Numbered from the stretch's first letter, positions 42,378 through 51,573 are shown. The stretch is DNA of 64,000 bases from Lentzea alba (GCF_011067745.1 NZ_JAAMPJ010000019.1:124001-188000), one strand, 5' to 3'. Notes: a model not told the origin generated them from the sequence alone. A program made the numbers and translations.

Positions 42378-43856
42378 GTGATCGAGCGCGTGCGCCGCGA
42401 GGAAACGCGGCACCGGGAAGCCGAGGACTGCTACCCGGACCCCTACAAGATCATCCGCATCCAGTTCCCGGTCGTCGAAGCGCTGCGGGACACTCCTCGG
42501 GAGACGTGGCCGCAGCGCGACGCGCTGCCGGCGGCCCTGGGTTTCCTGTCCGAGACGTTCGAGGACGCCGGCTGGGACGACCTGGCTCGGCGCCTGCACT
42601 ACGAGGAGCTCGAACTCCGGCGCGCGACGGGCCGGACGATCGGCGTGCGGCGGGTTCTGAGTTCGTTGCGCGCCAACCTGTTCCGGCAGGAGCTGTACGA
42701 CGAGGCGTTGCCGATCGCGCAGGAGGAGCACGCGCTCGCGAAGGAGCTCGGCGAGCACGAGGTCTCCTTCACAGCGCAGTACTGGATCACCGAACTCCTC
42801 GGCGAACTGGGCAGGCACGAGGAAGCGGCCCGCAACGCCGGCGAGTGCGTGGCCGCGAGGCGCGCGTACCAACCGGCCAAGAAGGACCGTTCGGCACCGT
42901 TCCAGCTCGCCCACGCCCAGTCGGAGCACGCCCACCGGCTCACCACGATCGGCGAGTACGAGCAGGCGGCGGACGTGCTGGAGGAAGCCGCGGCGTTCTG
43001 GCGGCAGCAGCCGGACGAGGACGGCGTGCGCCTCTACACCGTCCTCGACGAACTGAGCGCCCTCCAGCTGCGCCTGGGCCGGTTCGACGAGGCCAGGCAG
43101 TCCCACGTGGACGCTGTCGACGCGTTCCGCAGGCGCGGTGATGCCAATCTCGCCTCGGCGCTCACCAACCACGCCAACCGGTTGCACGACCTGGGCCTCG
43201 ACCAGGAGGCACTGCGGGCGTCGCAGGAGTCGGTCGAGCGGTACCGGGTGCTCGCCGCGCAGGCCGAGGGCCGGGCGATGGTGATGAAGCTGGACCTGCG
43301 GCTCGCGCTCGTGCTCATCAGTCTCGCCAGCCGGCTGCACGACGTCGGCAGGCTCGACGAGTCGTGCGCGGCCAGCGACGAGGCCATCGCACTGGCCACC
43401 AAACACGCCGATCGCGCCGTCGGACGGACCGAGCTCGCGCGGGCGTGGGCCAACAAGGCCAGCGTCCTGATCTCCCGTCGTGCCTACGCCGAGGCTGCGC
43501 AGGCCGCCGCGAAGGGCGTCGAACTGTACGAGACGCCGAGAGGGAAAGCCATGGCGCGCAACACCTTCGCCGTTGCCTCGGCGCGTCTGCGTCAGTACGA
43601 CGTCGCGCTGGAGGCATCGCTGCGCTCGGTTGCCGAGTATCGCGAGTGGCACGCGGACGACCCGTACGCGTACGCCCATCTGCTGGCCGATGCGCTCACC
43701 GACCACGCGCTGATTCGGGTGCTCCGAGCTGAACGCGCCGAGGCCGAGGCCGCGATCGCCGAATCCCTGGTCATGCATCAGGAACTCGTCGTCCGCAACC
43801 CCGGCCGTTACCAGCGGGAGCTCGACCGGGCGCGCGCGGTGGCCGCCCAGCTTTGA
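42378..43856 (+). CDS. Tetratricopeptide-repeat protein (492 aa)
   Basis: All-helical soluble protein with at least eight TPR-like units between about 90 and 470 (examples: LYDEALPIAQEEHALAKELG, GEYEQAADVLEEAAAFWRQ, GRFDEARQSHVDAVDAFRRRG, RAYAEAAQAAAKGVELYE). There is no N-terminal kinase, sigma, NB-ARC or AfsR-like domain. It begins with GTG after a short gap from the membrane-protein gene. TPRs scaffold protein complexes; the partner is presumably the adjacent membrane protein. Function unknown. Confidence 0.75.
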   Translation: MIERVRREETRHREAEDCYPDPYKIIRIQFPVVEALRDTPRETWPQRDALPAALGFLSETFEDAGWDDLARRLHYEELELRRATGRTIGVRRVLSSLRANLFRQELYDEALPIAQEEHALAKELGEHEVSFTAQYWITELLGELGRHEEAARNAGECVAARRAYQPAKKDRSAPFQLAHAQSEHAHRLTTIGEYEQAADVLEEAAAFWRQQPDEDGVRLYTVLDELSALQLRLGRFDEARQSHVDAVDAFRRRGDANLASALTNHANRLHDLGLDQEALRASQESVERYRVLAAQAEGRAMVMKLDLRLALVLISLASRLHDVGRLDESCAASDEAIALATKHADRAVGRTELARAWANKASVLISRRAYAEAAQAAAKGVELYETPRGKAMARNTFAVASARLRQYDVALEASLRSVAEYREWHADDPYAYAHLLADALTDHALIRVLRAERAEAEAAIAESLVMHQELVVRNPGRYQRELDRARAVAAQL

Positions 43857-43870
43857 GCATCAGTGCCAGA

Positions 43871-44839
43871 TCACTTGCCGCTGCGGTACGCCGTCCAGGC
43901 GCTCTGCATGCGGGTGTTCTGACCAGGGGTGAACTGGTTGTAGCAGTTGTCGTACGAGTAATCCATGTAGTTGTGGATCGGGTCCAGGCCCGGCAGCGCA
44001 CAGGTGTCGGCACCGGTCGGGCAGCCCGAGGTGGGGTCGGTCTGCGCCGGGGTGTCCGCGACCGAGTCGTTGGTCGTGGTGCAACCACCCTGGAAGGTGT
44101 GGTACAGACCCATCCAGTGGCCGACCTCGTGCGTGACGGTCTTGCCGAGGTTGAAGTTCGTCGCGGCACCACCGGGAACGCTCTGGTAGTTGATGACCAC
44201 GCCGTCCAGCTTCGGCTGGCTCCGGTACGAGTTCGGGAACGTCGCGTAGCCGAGACCGTCGGGCATGTCGACCGACCAGATGTTGAGCGTCGACGCCGTG
44301 CCGACGCGGGTCTGCGTCTTCATCGAACGCTCGGCGGCACTGCCGTCGTTGCCGGCACCGTTGAACCACGTGTTGTTGGTGTGGCGCTTGGTCTGCTGCA
44401 GCACGAACGTGAAGCCGGTCTTCGCCGCGGCGCTCGACTCGACGCCCGCGAAACCGTCGTTCAGCACCTTGATCTGCTTCGCGACGGTGGCATCGGTCAT
44501 CGTGCCCGTGCCGGACGTGTTGCTCACGATGTGGAACACCACGGGGATCGTGCCACCGGCCGCCGCTGCGGCGACTCGGCTGCGCTGGTTGGCCTCCAGC
44601 ACCTTCTTGGCCAGGTCAGCGTTCATCTCCGCCACCTGGGCGGCGGAGAGCTCGTTGCTGTCGTGACCCTTGACGCCGGGCTTGCCGCGAGCTGCCGCGG
44701 AGTGCCCGTGATCGTCAACGCACTCGGTGGACGCCGTGTTCACGGCGGTGGCAGGAGCACCGCCGAGCAGGGTGATCGCACCCGCGGCCAGCAGACCGGC
44801 CGTGAGGGCCGCGTGGACGCGCTTTCTTGCTTGGAACAT
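43871..44839 (-). CDS. Secreted M43 pappalysin-like zinc metalloprotease (322 aa)
   Basis: A signal peptide (1 to about 32, ending ATA) precedes a propeptide-like stretch and the protease domain. The HEVGHWMGLYH motif gives zinc ligands His237, His241 and His247 with catalytic Glu238, and NYMDYSYDNCYNQFTPGQ carries the Met-turn, together typical of M43B/cytophagalysin-type proteases. Cysteines in the catalytic half probably form disulfides. The ATG at 44839 has GGAGG about 8 bases upstream. Monocistronic; an exported proteinase for peptide nutrition is the likely role. Confidence 0.9.
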   Translation of the reverse strand: MFQARKRVHAALTAGLLAAGAITLLGGAPATAVNTASTECVDDHGHSAAARGKPGVKGHDSNELSAAQVAEMNADLAKKVLEANQRSRVAAAAAGGTIPVVFHIVSNTSGTGTMTDATVAKQIKVLNDGFAGVESSAAAKTGFTFVLQQTKRHTNNTWFNGAGNDGSAAERSMKTQTRVGTASTLNIWSVDMPDGLGYATFPNSYRSQPKLDGVVINYQSVPGGAATNFNLGKTVTHEVGHWMGLYHTFQGGCTTTNDSVADTPAQTDPTSGCPTGADTCALPGLDPIHNYMDYSYDNCYNQFTPGQNTRMQSAWTAYRSGK

Positions 44840-44909
44840 TGAGATTTTCCTCCATGCAGGGACGGAGGAATAGTGACTCACGCATAGGTCCTTTGTGGAT
44901 CTTGACGTT

Positions 44910-46013
44910 TCACAGATTTCGAACGTGTTCGACCGGCAGACCGGTCCACCAGCGGTGGTAACGCCGGTAGACCTGCGGTTCTCGGTCGCCGAGGAGCTTG
45001 CGCAGCGCCTTGGCCTCGTCCGCCAATCCCACCCACTGGTCATCGCTGAGGGCGTGGAAGGCGGTCGCCTCGATGTCGCCGTCCTCAGTGGAACGCCAGA
45101 CCCCTGCCACCTGACCGTCGACGAGAAGTGTCGGCAGCGTGTCGCCGTTGTTGCGGATCACGAGCTTGCGGTAGGCGTCCGGGATGATCCGGCTGCGGTC
45201 GGCGTAGGCGAGCAACGTGCTGTCCCACATGGCCATCAGCCGAGGCGGCGTCGGAGTGTCTTCCTCCGGGATTGTCCGATTCGGAACGTCGTAGTAGTCG
45301 CCCTCGCGCACCAGGTCCAGCAACTCCAGGGCCTCGCGGATCGTGGTGCGCGGCAACATGGTGAACTGGTTCATGTCCAGGACGGTCGCGGGCCCGAACC
45401 CGGTGAGGTAGCGGCGCAGCATCTCGGCCAGCGCCACCATCCGTTCGCGCGGCTCGATCACCGTCGTCTGGAACGACAGTTTCGGTCCGTACGCCCAGGG
45501 CCCGCCGGTCGGCCTTCGCACGAGCGGCGCGTACGAGGCCAGCGCCCACCAGATGCCCGGCTCTCCCACGTCACCGACGTGCGAGTGCAGCAGCGCCTCC
45601 AGTTCCGGCTTGGTCCGCGGTTCGGCGGCGAACTCCAGCATGTGCGCGAGCACCTCGTCGGCCCGCTCGATCGTCAGTCCCATGGCCCGGAACCGCTTGT
45701 CGTTCAACCGGGACGCTCGCAGCGCCGGCAGCATCGCGTGGTGGAACACCTCGTGGTCGGCGACCGTGACGGCGTGCAGCGTGATCCGCATGAGCGTGGC
45801 TTTGCGGATCACGCCACTGGCGAAGGCCTCGTCGAGGTCCGCCGGGTCGAAGCCGCGCATCCGGTTCCACAGCGCGATGTACGGCGACGCGGGTTCCTGC
45901 GCCTGGATCGCGACGACCCTGTCCACGGCGGTCAGCAGGTCGACCGGCTCACGCCTCAACAGCATCTGCCGGTCGAGCGTGGCGCGGTTCAGCTGACGTG
46001 CCGTGAAGGTCAT
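44910..46013 (-). CDS. Winged-helix DNA-binding protein, HTH_42/YcaQ-AlkX type (367 aa)
   Basis: Cytoplasmic protein with the arrangement of the HTH_42 family: QLNRATLDRQMLL..EP at the start, an AIQAQEP..PYIALWNR phrase and a WDSTLL..ADRSRI.P..YRKLV segment, then LVDGQVAGVWR. Relatives include YcaQ/AlkX-type DNA glycosylases that repair cross-links. The key catalytic residues of characterised glycosylases cannot be checked by eye, so a non-enzymatic DNA-binding role is possible. It is on the same strand as the MMPL gene, whose stop is 15 bases upstream. Confidence 0.78.
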   Translation of the reverse strand: MTFTARQLNRATLDRQMLLRREPVDLLTAVDRVVAIQAQEPASPYIALWNRMRGFDPADLDEAFASGVIRKATLMRITLHAVTVADHEVFHHAMLPALRASRLNDKRFRAMGLTIERADEVLAHMLEFAAEPRTKPELEALLHSHVGDVGEPGIWWALASYAPLVRRPTGGPWAYGPKLSFQTTVIEPRERMVALAEMLRRYLTGFGPATVLDMNQFTMLPRTTIREALELLDLVREGDYYDVPNRTIPEEDTPTPPRLMAMWDSTLLAYADRSRIIPDAYRKLVIRNNGDTLPTLLVDGQVAGVWRSTEDGDIEATAFHALSDDQWVGLADEAKALRKLLGDREPQVYRRYHRWWTGLPVEHVRNL

Positions 46014-46028
46014 GTCCGAGATCCTGAC

Positions 46029-48005
46029 TCACCTGAGCTTCGACGGCCACCAGATTCGGCCACCGATGTCCACGGACAACGCCGGCACGAGCAACGACCG
46101 CACCAGCAACGTGTCCAGCAGGACGCCGAACGTCACGATGAACGCGATCTGCGTGAGGAACAGGATCGGCAGCACGGCGAGCGCGGCGAACGTGGCCGCC
46201 AGCACCACACCGGCCGACGTGATCACGCCACCGGTCAGGCTGAGACCGCGCAACGTGCCCTCGACCGTGCCCAGGCGCTGGGTCTCCTCGCGGACGCGGG
46301 TCATCAGGAAGATGTTGTAGTCGATGCCCAGCGCCACCAGGAAGACGAACCCGAACAGCGGCACCACCGGGTCCGAGCCGGGGAAGTCGAAGACGTGGTT
46401 GAACACCAGCGCGGACACACCCATCGTGGCCGCGAACGACAGCACCACGGTCGCCATCAGCAGGACCGGTGCCAGCAACGACCTCAGCAACAGCGCCAGC
46501 ACCAGGAAGATCACCACCAGCACGATCGGGATGATCAGCAACCTGTCGCGCTCCGACGTCGTCCTGGTGTCGAGCAACGTCGCCGTCTGCCCGCCGACCT
46601 TCGCGTCGTCGATCCCGTGCACCGCCGCACGAATCCGTTGCACCGTCTCGACCGCCGCGTCCGAGTCGGGCGCGTCCTTCAGCGTGGCCTCGATGCGGAC
46701 CAGGCCTTCGGCGGTGCCGGCGGACCGCACGTCCGCGACACCGTCCACCTTGGACTTCTCCAGTACCTCAGCGGTCTTGCTCTCGGCGGCGACGATGACC
46801 GTCGGCGATCCGGCGCCGCCCGGGAAGTGCTTGGACAGCACCTCTTGTCCTACCACGGATTCGACCTCGGTGAGGAACACGTCGGACTGCGCCGTGCCCG
46901 AGGCCTTGAGCTGCGGCAGGAACGCGGCACCGACGAGCAGCACCAGCGTCGTGACGATCCAGATCGCGCGAGGCTTGTGCCGCACCAGGTTCGCCACCCG
47001 CCCCCACAGCCCGCTCGTTTCCGGGTGCGGTGAGCCGAGCTTCGGTGAGAACGGCCAGAACGCGGCGCGCCCGAACAACGCCAGCGTCGCCGGCAGGAAC
47101 GTCATCGTGGTCAGCAGCGCGGCGCCGATGCCGATGGCGGCGACCGGTCCGAGGCCCTTGTTCGAGTCGAGGTCGCTGAACAGCAGGCACAGCACGCCGA
47201 GGATGACCGTGCCGGCGGAGGCGGCGATGGGTTCGACCGTGCCGCGCCAGGCCGTGCGGATGGCCGTGTACTTGTCCTGGGTGTCGCGCAGTTCTTCGCG
47301 GAATCTCGACACCAGCAGCAACGCGTAGTCCGTTGCCGCGCCGAACACGAGGATCGAGAGGATGCCCTGGCTTTGGCCGTTCAACGCCAGCACGTCGTTC
47401 TTGGCCAGCAGGTACACGACGAAGCTGGCGAGTCCGAGCGCGAACACCGCCGACACCAGCACGACGACCGGCAGCAGCGGACTCCGGTAGACGACGAGCA
47501 GGATCAACGCGACCACCGCGCCCGCGACGACCAGCAGCAACCCGTCGATCCCGCCGAACGCCTTGACGAGGTCCGCCACCTGCGCCGCCGGTCCCGTGAC
47601 CAGCACTTTCAGGCCTTCCGGGGCGCTGCGGGCGCCGTCACGCAGCTCCAGGACCGAGTCGCGGACCTCCTTCGCCGGGTCGAGCAGCACGACGAGCTGA
47701 GCGGCCTCCTTGTCGTTCGGCGCGGGAATCACCGGCGACGCCTGGAAACCCTTGCCGCGCTCGGCGAGGAACTTGTTGTCCTCCTCGGTCAGCCCGCCGG
47801 CCCGTTCGACGACGATGATCGCCGGGATCGCGTTGGCGCGCTGGAACTTCTTCTGCAGCTCAGCGACCTGGGTGGACTCGGCGGAGTTCGGCAGGAACGC
47901 GCTGCTGTCGTTCTCCGAGACCTCCGAGAGCTTGCCCGCGTACGGCCCGGTGAACCCACCCAGTGCAAGCCAGACGACGAGCAGCACTCCCGCGAGGACG
48001 CGCAT
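46029..48005 (-). CDS. MMPL-family RND transporter (658 aa)
   Basis: Polytopic transporter with about 12 helices in two halves, each half carrying an extracytoplasmic loop after the first helix: the first-half helices cluster at about 165-350 and the second-half at about 500-650. The proton-relay segment GAATDYALLLVSRFREEL and its counterpart GIDYNIFLMTRVREE (both GxxxDY) are intact. MMPL proteins export lipids or drugs using the proton gradient. The ATG at 48005 is chosen because a membrane helix begins right after; twin operators lie between it and the divergent MarR gene, so it is probably MarR-repressed. Confidence 0.9.
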   Translation of the reverse strand: MRVLAGVLLVVWLALGGFTGPYAGKLSEVSENDSSAFLPNSAESTQVAELQKKFQRANAIPAIIVVERAGGLTEEDNKFLAERGKGFQASPVIPAPNDKEAAQLVVLLDPAKEVRDSVLELRDGARSAPEGLKVLVTGPAAQVADLVKAFGGIDGLLLVVAGAVVALILLVVYRSPLLPVVVLVSAVFALGLASFVVYLLAKNDVLALNGQSQGILSILVFGAATDYALLLVSRFREELRDTQDKYTAIRTAWRGTVEPIAASAGTVILGVLCLLFSDLDSNKGLGPVAAIGIGAALLTTMTFLPATLALFGRAAFWPFSPKLGSPHPETSGLWGRVANLVRHKPRAIWIVTTLVLLVGAAFLPQLKASGTAQSDVFLTEVESVVGQEVLSKHFPGGAGSPTVIVAAESKTAEVLEKSKVDGVADVRSAGTAEGLVRIEATLKDAPDSDAAVETVQRIRAAVHGIDDAKVGGQTATLLDTRTTSERDRLLIIPIVLVVIFLVLALLLRSLLAPVLLMATVVLSFAATMGVSALVFNHVFDFPGSDPVVPLFGFVFLVALGIDYNIFLMTRVREETQRLGTVEGTLRGLSLTGGVITSAGVVLAATFAALAVLPILFLTQIAFIVTFGVLLDTLLVRSLLVPALSVDIGGRIWWPSKLR

Positions 48006-48014
48006 CAGAATTCC

Positions 48015-48043
48015 TTCGATCGTCGAATCTTTCGATCGTCGAA
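48015..48043. promoter_or_regulatory. Twin MarR operator sites
   Basis: Two identical 13-base near-palindromes TTCGATCGTCGAA (48015-48027 and 48031-48043) are spaced 16 bases centre to centre in the 53-base gap between the divergent MMPL and MarR starts. Exact duplication in an operator position fits binding of two MarR dimers and co-repression of both genes. Confidence 0.65.
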
Positions 48044-48058
48044 CTGTATGCTTGAGTC

Positions 48059-48547
48059 GTGAGCGAAGCAAGTGATGCAGTGAGTGAAGCAAGTGACTAC
48101 GACCTGAGCATGCTGCTGCGCGCGTTGGTGGTGGAGTCGAACCGGTTCCTGGAGATCTTCAGCGCTGCCCACGACTTGCATCCGACCGACATGACGGCGT
48201 TGAACCTGATCATGACGGCCCGCTCCCCCATGACACCGGGCACGCTCGCGAAGGCGCTGAACCTGAGCGCGTCGGCCACCACGTCCGTCCTGGATCGGCT
48301 GGCGAGGGCCGGCCACGTCGTCCGAGACCGCGACCCGGACGACCGTCGCCGCGTCGAACTCCGGGTGCTCGCCGCGGCGACGGCACTGACCTCGACGTTC
48401 TTCCAGCCCCTCGCCCGCGAGTACTCCGCCGCGTGGGAGAAGCTCAGTCCGGAGGATCGTCAGGTCGTGGCCAGGTTCCTCGCCGGCACGACCGACGCGA
48501 CGGCGCGGGTGCGCGACGCCGTGATCTCCTCGGACGCCGTCAACTGA
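48059..48547 (+). CDS. MarR-family regulator (162 aa)
   Basis: Dimeric winged-helix repressor: LNLIMTARSPMTPGTLAKALNLSASATTSVLDRLARAGHVVRDRDPDDRRRVELRV is the classic MarR core (about 49-104, with the DRR wing). It is divergent from the MMPL transporter with twin operators between. The first 14 codons contain a 21-base direct duplication (SEASDAVSEASDY), so GTG at 48059 or 48080 could be used. Ligand probably a drug-like or phenolic compound exported by the transporter. The stop overlaps the DinB-type gene by 8 bases. Confidence 0.9.
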   Translation: MSEASDAVSEASDYDLSMLLRALVVESNRFLEIFSAAHDLHPTDMTALNLIMTARSPMTPGTLAKALNLSASATTSVLDRLARAGHVVRDRDPDDRRRVELRVLAAATALTSTFFQPLAREYSAAWEKLSPEDRQVVARFLAGTTDATARVRDAVISSDAVN

Positions 48548-49133
48548 GCCTGTCCGGCGGCAGCGTTCGTCCGCACACGAGGAGCAACAGGTCCTGAGCC
48601 TGGCCGCGGACGGGCTCGCCCTCGCCGAACGTCCAGTCCAGGTCCGTGGCCTCCAACCGTCTGCCGTCGAGGTCCGCGCCGAAGTACTTGACGTTGCTCG
48701 GTTTCATGCCGTCGAGCACGAACTTCAGGCGGTCGTGGGGCACCACGCGGTCGAGGCCGAGCGCGACGGTGATGTCGAGGCCGTGGATGACGTCGTGCGA
48801 GAGCGCTCCCGCCACACCGCCGCCGGGTGGGGTCCAGGGATGGTCGATGTTGTCCTTCAGCGTCTTGACCAGGTCGTTCGTCGACAGCTGCGCGGCGTCG
48901 GTCTTGGCCATGCGGTCGGCGGCGTGGTTGAACCGGCCCGCGGACTTGAGGATCTCCTTGAGCACGCGCCCTGCCGAGCTGCGGTACGGCAACGTCGTGT
49001 GGGCGACGACCTCCTTCACACGCCAGCCCGCGCAGAGGCTTGGCGCGTGCCACTGCTCCTCGGTGAGCCCGGCAAGGAGTTCGGCCTGGTCACGTCGTTC
49101 GGCCGCCACCGCTCGTCTGATGTCTTCGGTCAT
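48540..49133 (-). CDS. Maleylpyruvate isomerase-type mycothiol-dependent (DinB) protein (197 aa)
   Basis: Four-helix-bundle DinB superfamily member of the actinomycete class named after mycothiol-dependent maleylpyruvate isomerase. Metal-site histidines appear as VVAHTTLP near the start of helix two and in the SHDVIHGLD segment. The N-terminal AAERRDQAELLAGLTEEQWHAPSLC.GW..KEV phrase is the family signature, and the protein has the usual size. A thiol-transfer or isomerisation role is suggested; the substrate is unknown. The ATG at 49133 is set by homology. Confidence 0.82.
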   Translation of the reverse strand: MTEDIRRAVAAERRDQAELLAGLTEEQWHAPSLCAGWRVKEVVAHTTLPYRSSAGRVLKEILKSAGRFNHAADRMAKTDAAQLSTNDLVKTLKDNIDHPWTPPGGGVAGALSHDVIHGLDITVALGLDRVVPHDRLKFVLDGMKPSNVKYFGADLDGRRLEATDLDWTFGEGEPVRGQAQDLLLLVCGRTLPPDRLS

Positions 49134-49189
49134 GTTCGTTCTTACGGACCGTCCGACGAAAACTAATCGGTCCGCGTAGGGTCCGTTGC

Positions 49190-50116
49190 GTGATCGAGAC
49201 GCTGGAGCCGTTCCGGATCGAGCTGACCGGCTACTGCTACCGCATGCTCGGCTCCGGTTTCGAGGCCGAGGACGCCGTGCAGGAAACCCTCGTGCGCGCG
49301 TGGAAGGCCTACGACAGCTTCGACCCGTCGCGTGCTTCGGTGCGGACCTGGCTCTACCGCATCGCCACGAACATCTGCATCGACATGCTGCGGTCGGCCC
49401 AGCGCCGCGCTCTGGCCGTGGACCTCCAGCCGCCCGGTGGGGAGTTCGGCGAACCGTTGCCCGAACGCGTCTTCGTGCAGCCCGTGCCCGACTCCCGGGT
49501 TTTGCCCGAGGACCAGGCGATCCGCAAGGAGACCGTGCGGCTGGCGTTCGTCGCCGCTCTGCAACACCTGCCGCCTCGCCAACGTGCCGTGCTGATCCTG
49601 CGCGATGTGCTGGCGTGGAAGGCTTCCGAGGTCGCCACGCTGCTGGACATCTCGGTCGCCTCTGGCAACTCGGCGCTGCAACGGGCACGGTCGACCTTGC
49701 AGACCGTCGATCCCGGCGAGCCGTTGGACGTTGATGATCCTGTGCAGAAGTCGCTGCTCAGCCGGTACTGCGAGGCGTTCGAACGGCACGACGTGGGGAC
49801 TCTCGTGGCGTTGCTGCACGAGGACGCGACGATGTCGATGCCGCCGTTCAGCTGGTGGTTGCGGGGACGTGACGCTCTTGCCGCGGCTCTGAGTGACCCC
49901 AACGCCTCCTGCAAGGGTGCTTGGCTGGTGCCGGTTCAGGCCAACGCCTCGCCCGCGTACTGGCAGCTGCGGCCGGGGATGGACCAGCCGTTCGGCCTGG
50001 TGTTCATCGATGTGCGCGATGGCCTTGTCACGGGCAGCACGACGTTCCTGAACGTCAACGAGCTGCTGCCGATCTTCGGTTCGCCGAACCAGACCGGGAT
50101 GCGAGTGGACTTCTGA
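49190..50116 (+). CDS. ECF sigma factor with C-terminal SnoaL-like domain (308 aa)
   Basis: A sigma-2 region (about 8-75, YCYRMLGSGFEAEDAVQETLVRAWKAYDSFDPSRASVRTWLYRIATN) and a sigma-4 region (about 118-175, LPPRQRAVLILRDVLAWKASEVATLLD) are followed by an NTF2/SnoaL-like domain (about 190-305). This arrangement is typical of a group of ECF factors whose C-terminal domain modulates activity in place of an anti-sigma partner. It directly precedes an epoxide-hydrolase-like gene with no gap, so it may control that gene. The start is GTG at 49190. Confidence 0.88.
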   Translation: MIETLEPFRIELTGYCYRMLGSGFEAEDAVQETLVRAWKAYDSFDPSRASVRTWLYRIATNICIDMLRSAQRRALAVDLQPPGGEFGEPLPERVFVQPVPDSRVLPEDQAIRKETVRLAFVAALQHLPPRQRAVLILRDVLAWKASEVATLLDISVASGNSALQRARSTLQTVDPGEPLDVDDPVQKSLLSRYCEAFERHDVGTLVALLHEDATMSMPPFSWWLRGRDALAAALSDPNASCKGAWLVPVQANASPAYWQLRPGMDQPFGLVFIDVRDGLVTGSTTFLNVNELLPIFGSPNQTGMRVDF

Positions 50117-50968
50117 ATGAACTTCGACGAGATCGTCATCCGCACCGACCGCCTGGACTTCCCCGCACTGGCCGCGGGTGACGGGCCGACAGTCGTGTGC
50201 TGGCACGGCTTTCCGGACCATCCGGCGTCGTTCGGCCCACTCGCCGAACGGCTGGTCGCTGCCGGCCGCCGGGTTGTCGTGCCGTTCCTGCGCGGGCATC
50301 ACCCGTCGACGTTCGACCAGCTGCCGTTCGGTGACGGCCTCACGCTGGCGGCCGACGCCGCCGCCGTCAACGCGGCGTTGTCCGACGAACCGCTGGACGT
50401 GATCGGCCACGACATCGGTGCCGGAGTGGCCGGGCGGCTCGCGGCGATCCGGCCGGACCTGGTGCGCCGGGTCGTGACGATGTCCGTGCCGCCGCCCGCG
50501 GCGTTGCGCCGGATCTTCGACGATCCCGCACAGCAGCAACGGTTCTTCTACCTGTTCATGTTCCAAGTGCCCGGCGTCGCCGAGAGCCTGTTGAACGACA
50601 GGTTGATCGACTACCTGTGGCGCACCTGGTCGCCCGGCCTTCTCGGGATGCCGGAGTACGTCCGGGAGATGTACGCGGATCCGATGCTGCGAGCCAACGC
50701 GTTGAAGCTGTACCGGGCGAACTTCGACCGGTCGCTGCACGATCCCGCGCTGGCTGAGCTGGCGAAGCTCTCCGAGCAGCCGGCGCAGGTCCCGATGCTG
50801 GTGCTGGCCGGTGCCGAGGACGGGTGTGTCACGCCGGACAACTACGCCGACGCCGCCACGGGTCTCGCCCCTGGTTCGCGGGTCGAGATCGTGGCGGGCG
50901 CCGGGCACTTCCTGCAGCTAGACCGCCCCGACGAGGTCGCGGCGCTCGCGCTTGACTGGCTGGGCTGA
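50117..50968 (+). CDS. Alpha/beta hydrolase, epoxide-hydrolase-like (283 aa)
   Basis: Alpha/beta-fold hydrolase with an Asp nucleophile, Asp99 in GHDIGAG, instead of the usual Ser, and an oxyanion motif HGFPDHP (about 30-36), both as in epoxide hydrolases and haloalkane dehalogenases. A cap domain lies at about 130-210, and the acid/His partners appear as AGAEDG and AGAGHFLQLDRPDEV. The ATG follows the sigma-factor stop without a gap. Epoxide hydrolysis is more likely than dehalogenation, but the sequence alone cannot decide. The 3' end overlaps the convergent DUF2269-like gene by 51 bases. Confidence 0.82.
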   Translation: MNFDEIVIRTDRLDFPALAAGDGPTVVCWHGFPDHPASFGPLAERLVAAGRRVVVPFLRGHHPSTFDQLPFGDGLTLAADAAAVNAALSDEPLDVIGHDIGAGVAGRLAAIRPDLVRRVVTMSVPPPAALRRIFDDPAQQQRFFYLFMFQVPGVAESLLNDRLIDYLWRTWSPGLLGMPEYVREMYADPMLRANALKLYRANFDRSLHDPALAELAKLSEQPAQVPMLVLAGAEDGCVTPDNYADAATGLAPGSRVEIVAGAGHFLQLDRPDEVAALALDWLG

Positions 50969-51463
50969 CTTGCGAATCCGGCCCCACGGCTTGAACACGG
51001 ACAGGATGTAGGCGAACAGCAACAACGTCGGCGCGACCACGACCGGATGCATGATGTCGGACGGGATCACCGCTGTCGGGTCACCTGCCAGCATCCGCTC
51101 GCCGATCCGCGCCACCTCGGCCACGCCGGGCCGCAGCGAGAACGCGATCAGCAGTGACATGCCGATGTTCATGAACAGCTTGATGGCGACCCACCAGTAC
51201 TTCACGAGCCCGTACTTGCTGCCGACGCCGAGCACGACGCCGGAGATCATGCAGACGATGCTGGCCCAGAACATCGGCCAGATCGCGAACAGGTCGATCG
51301 CCTGGATCGCGACGCCCGCGGTGTGGACGTCCGAAGTGGACAGTGCGACCACGACCAGGATCCCCAGTGCGAGGTCGATGCCGAGCCACGCCGCCGCCGA
51401 CAGGACGTGCACGAGCAGCACGGCCTTGCGGGCGCGGCCGCTGAGCTTGCGGGTGGTAGTCAT
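50918..51463 (-). CDS. DUF2269-like membrane protein (181 aa)
   Basis: Four predicted membrane helices (about 15-38, 52-75, 88-112 and 140-158) with the early LLVHVLSAAAWLGIDLALGILVV phrase typical of DUF2269-type proteins. The C-terminal 20 residues are basic and cytoplasmic. It has no catalytic motif. It overlaps the convergent hydrolase gene by 51 bases. It is transcribed divergently from the SDR gene, and the inverted repeat in that gap may influence both. Confidence 0.72.
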   Translation of the reverse strand: MTTTRKLSGRARKAVLLVHVLSAAAWLGIDLALGILVVVALSTSDVHTAGVAIQAIDLFAIWPMFWASIVCMISGVVLGVGSKYGLVKYWWVAIKLFMNIGMSLLIAFSLRPGVAEVARIGERMLAGDPTAVIPSDIMHPVVVAPTLLLFAYILSVFKPWGRIRKSAQPVKRERRDLVGAV

Positions 51464-51573
51464 CGCGGTGCACTCCTTCTCTCGTGGTGTCGCGTCTTAC
51501 TCTCGCGACCCCGAGCGCCCGCATCGTCCGCTCACACTCTGATCTCGCGTACGTCAGATTGCGTACGCACTCC

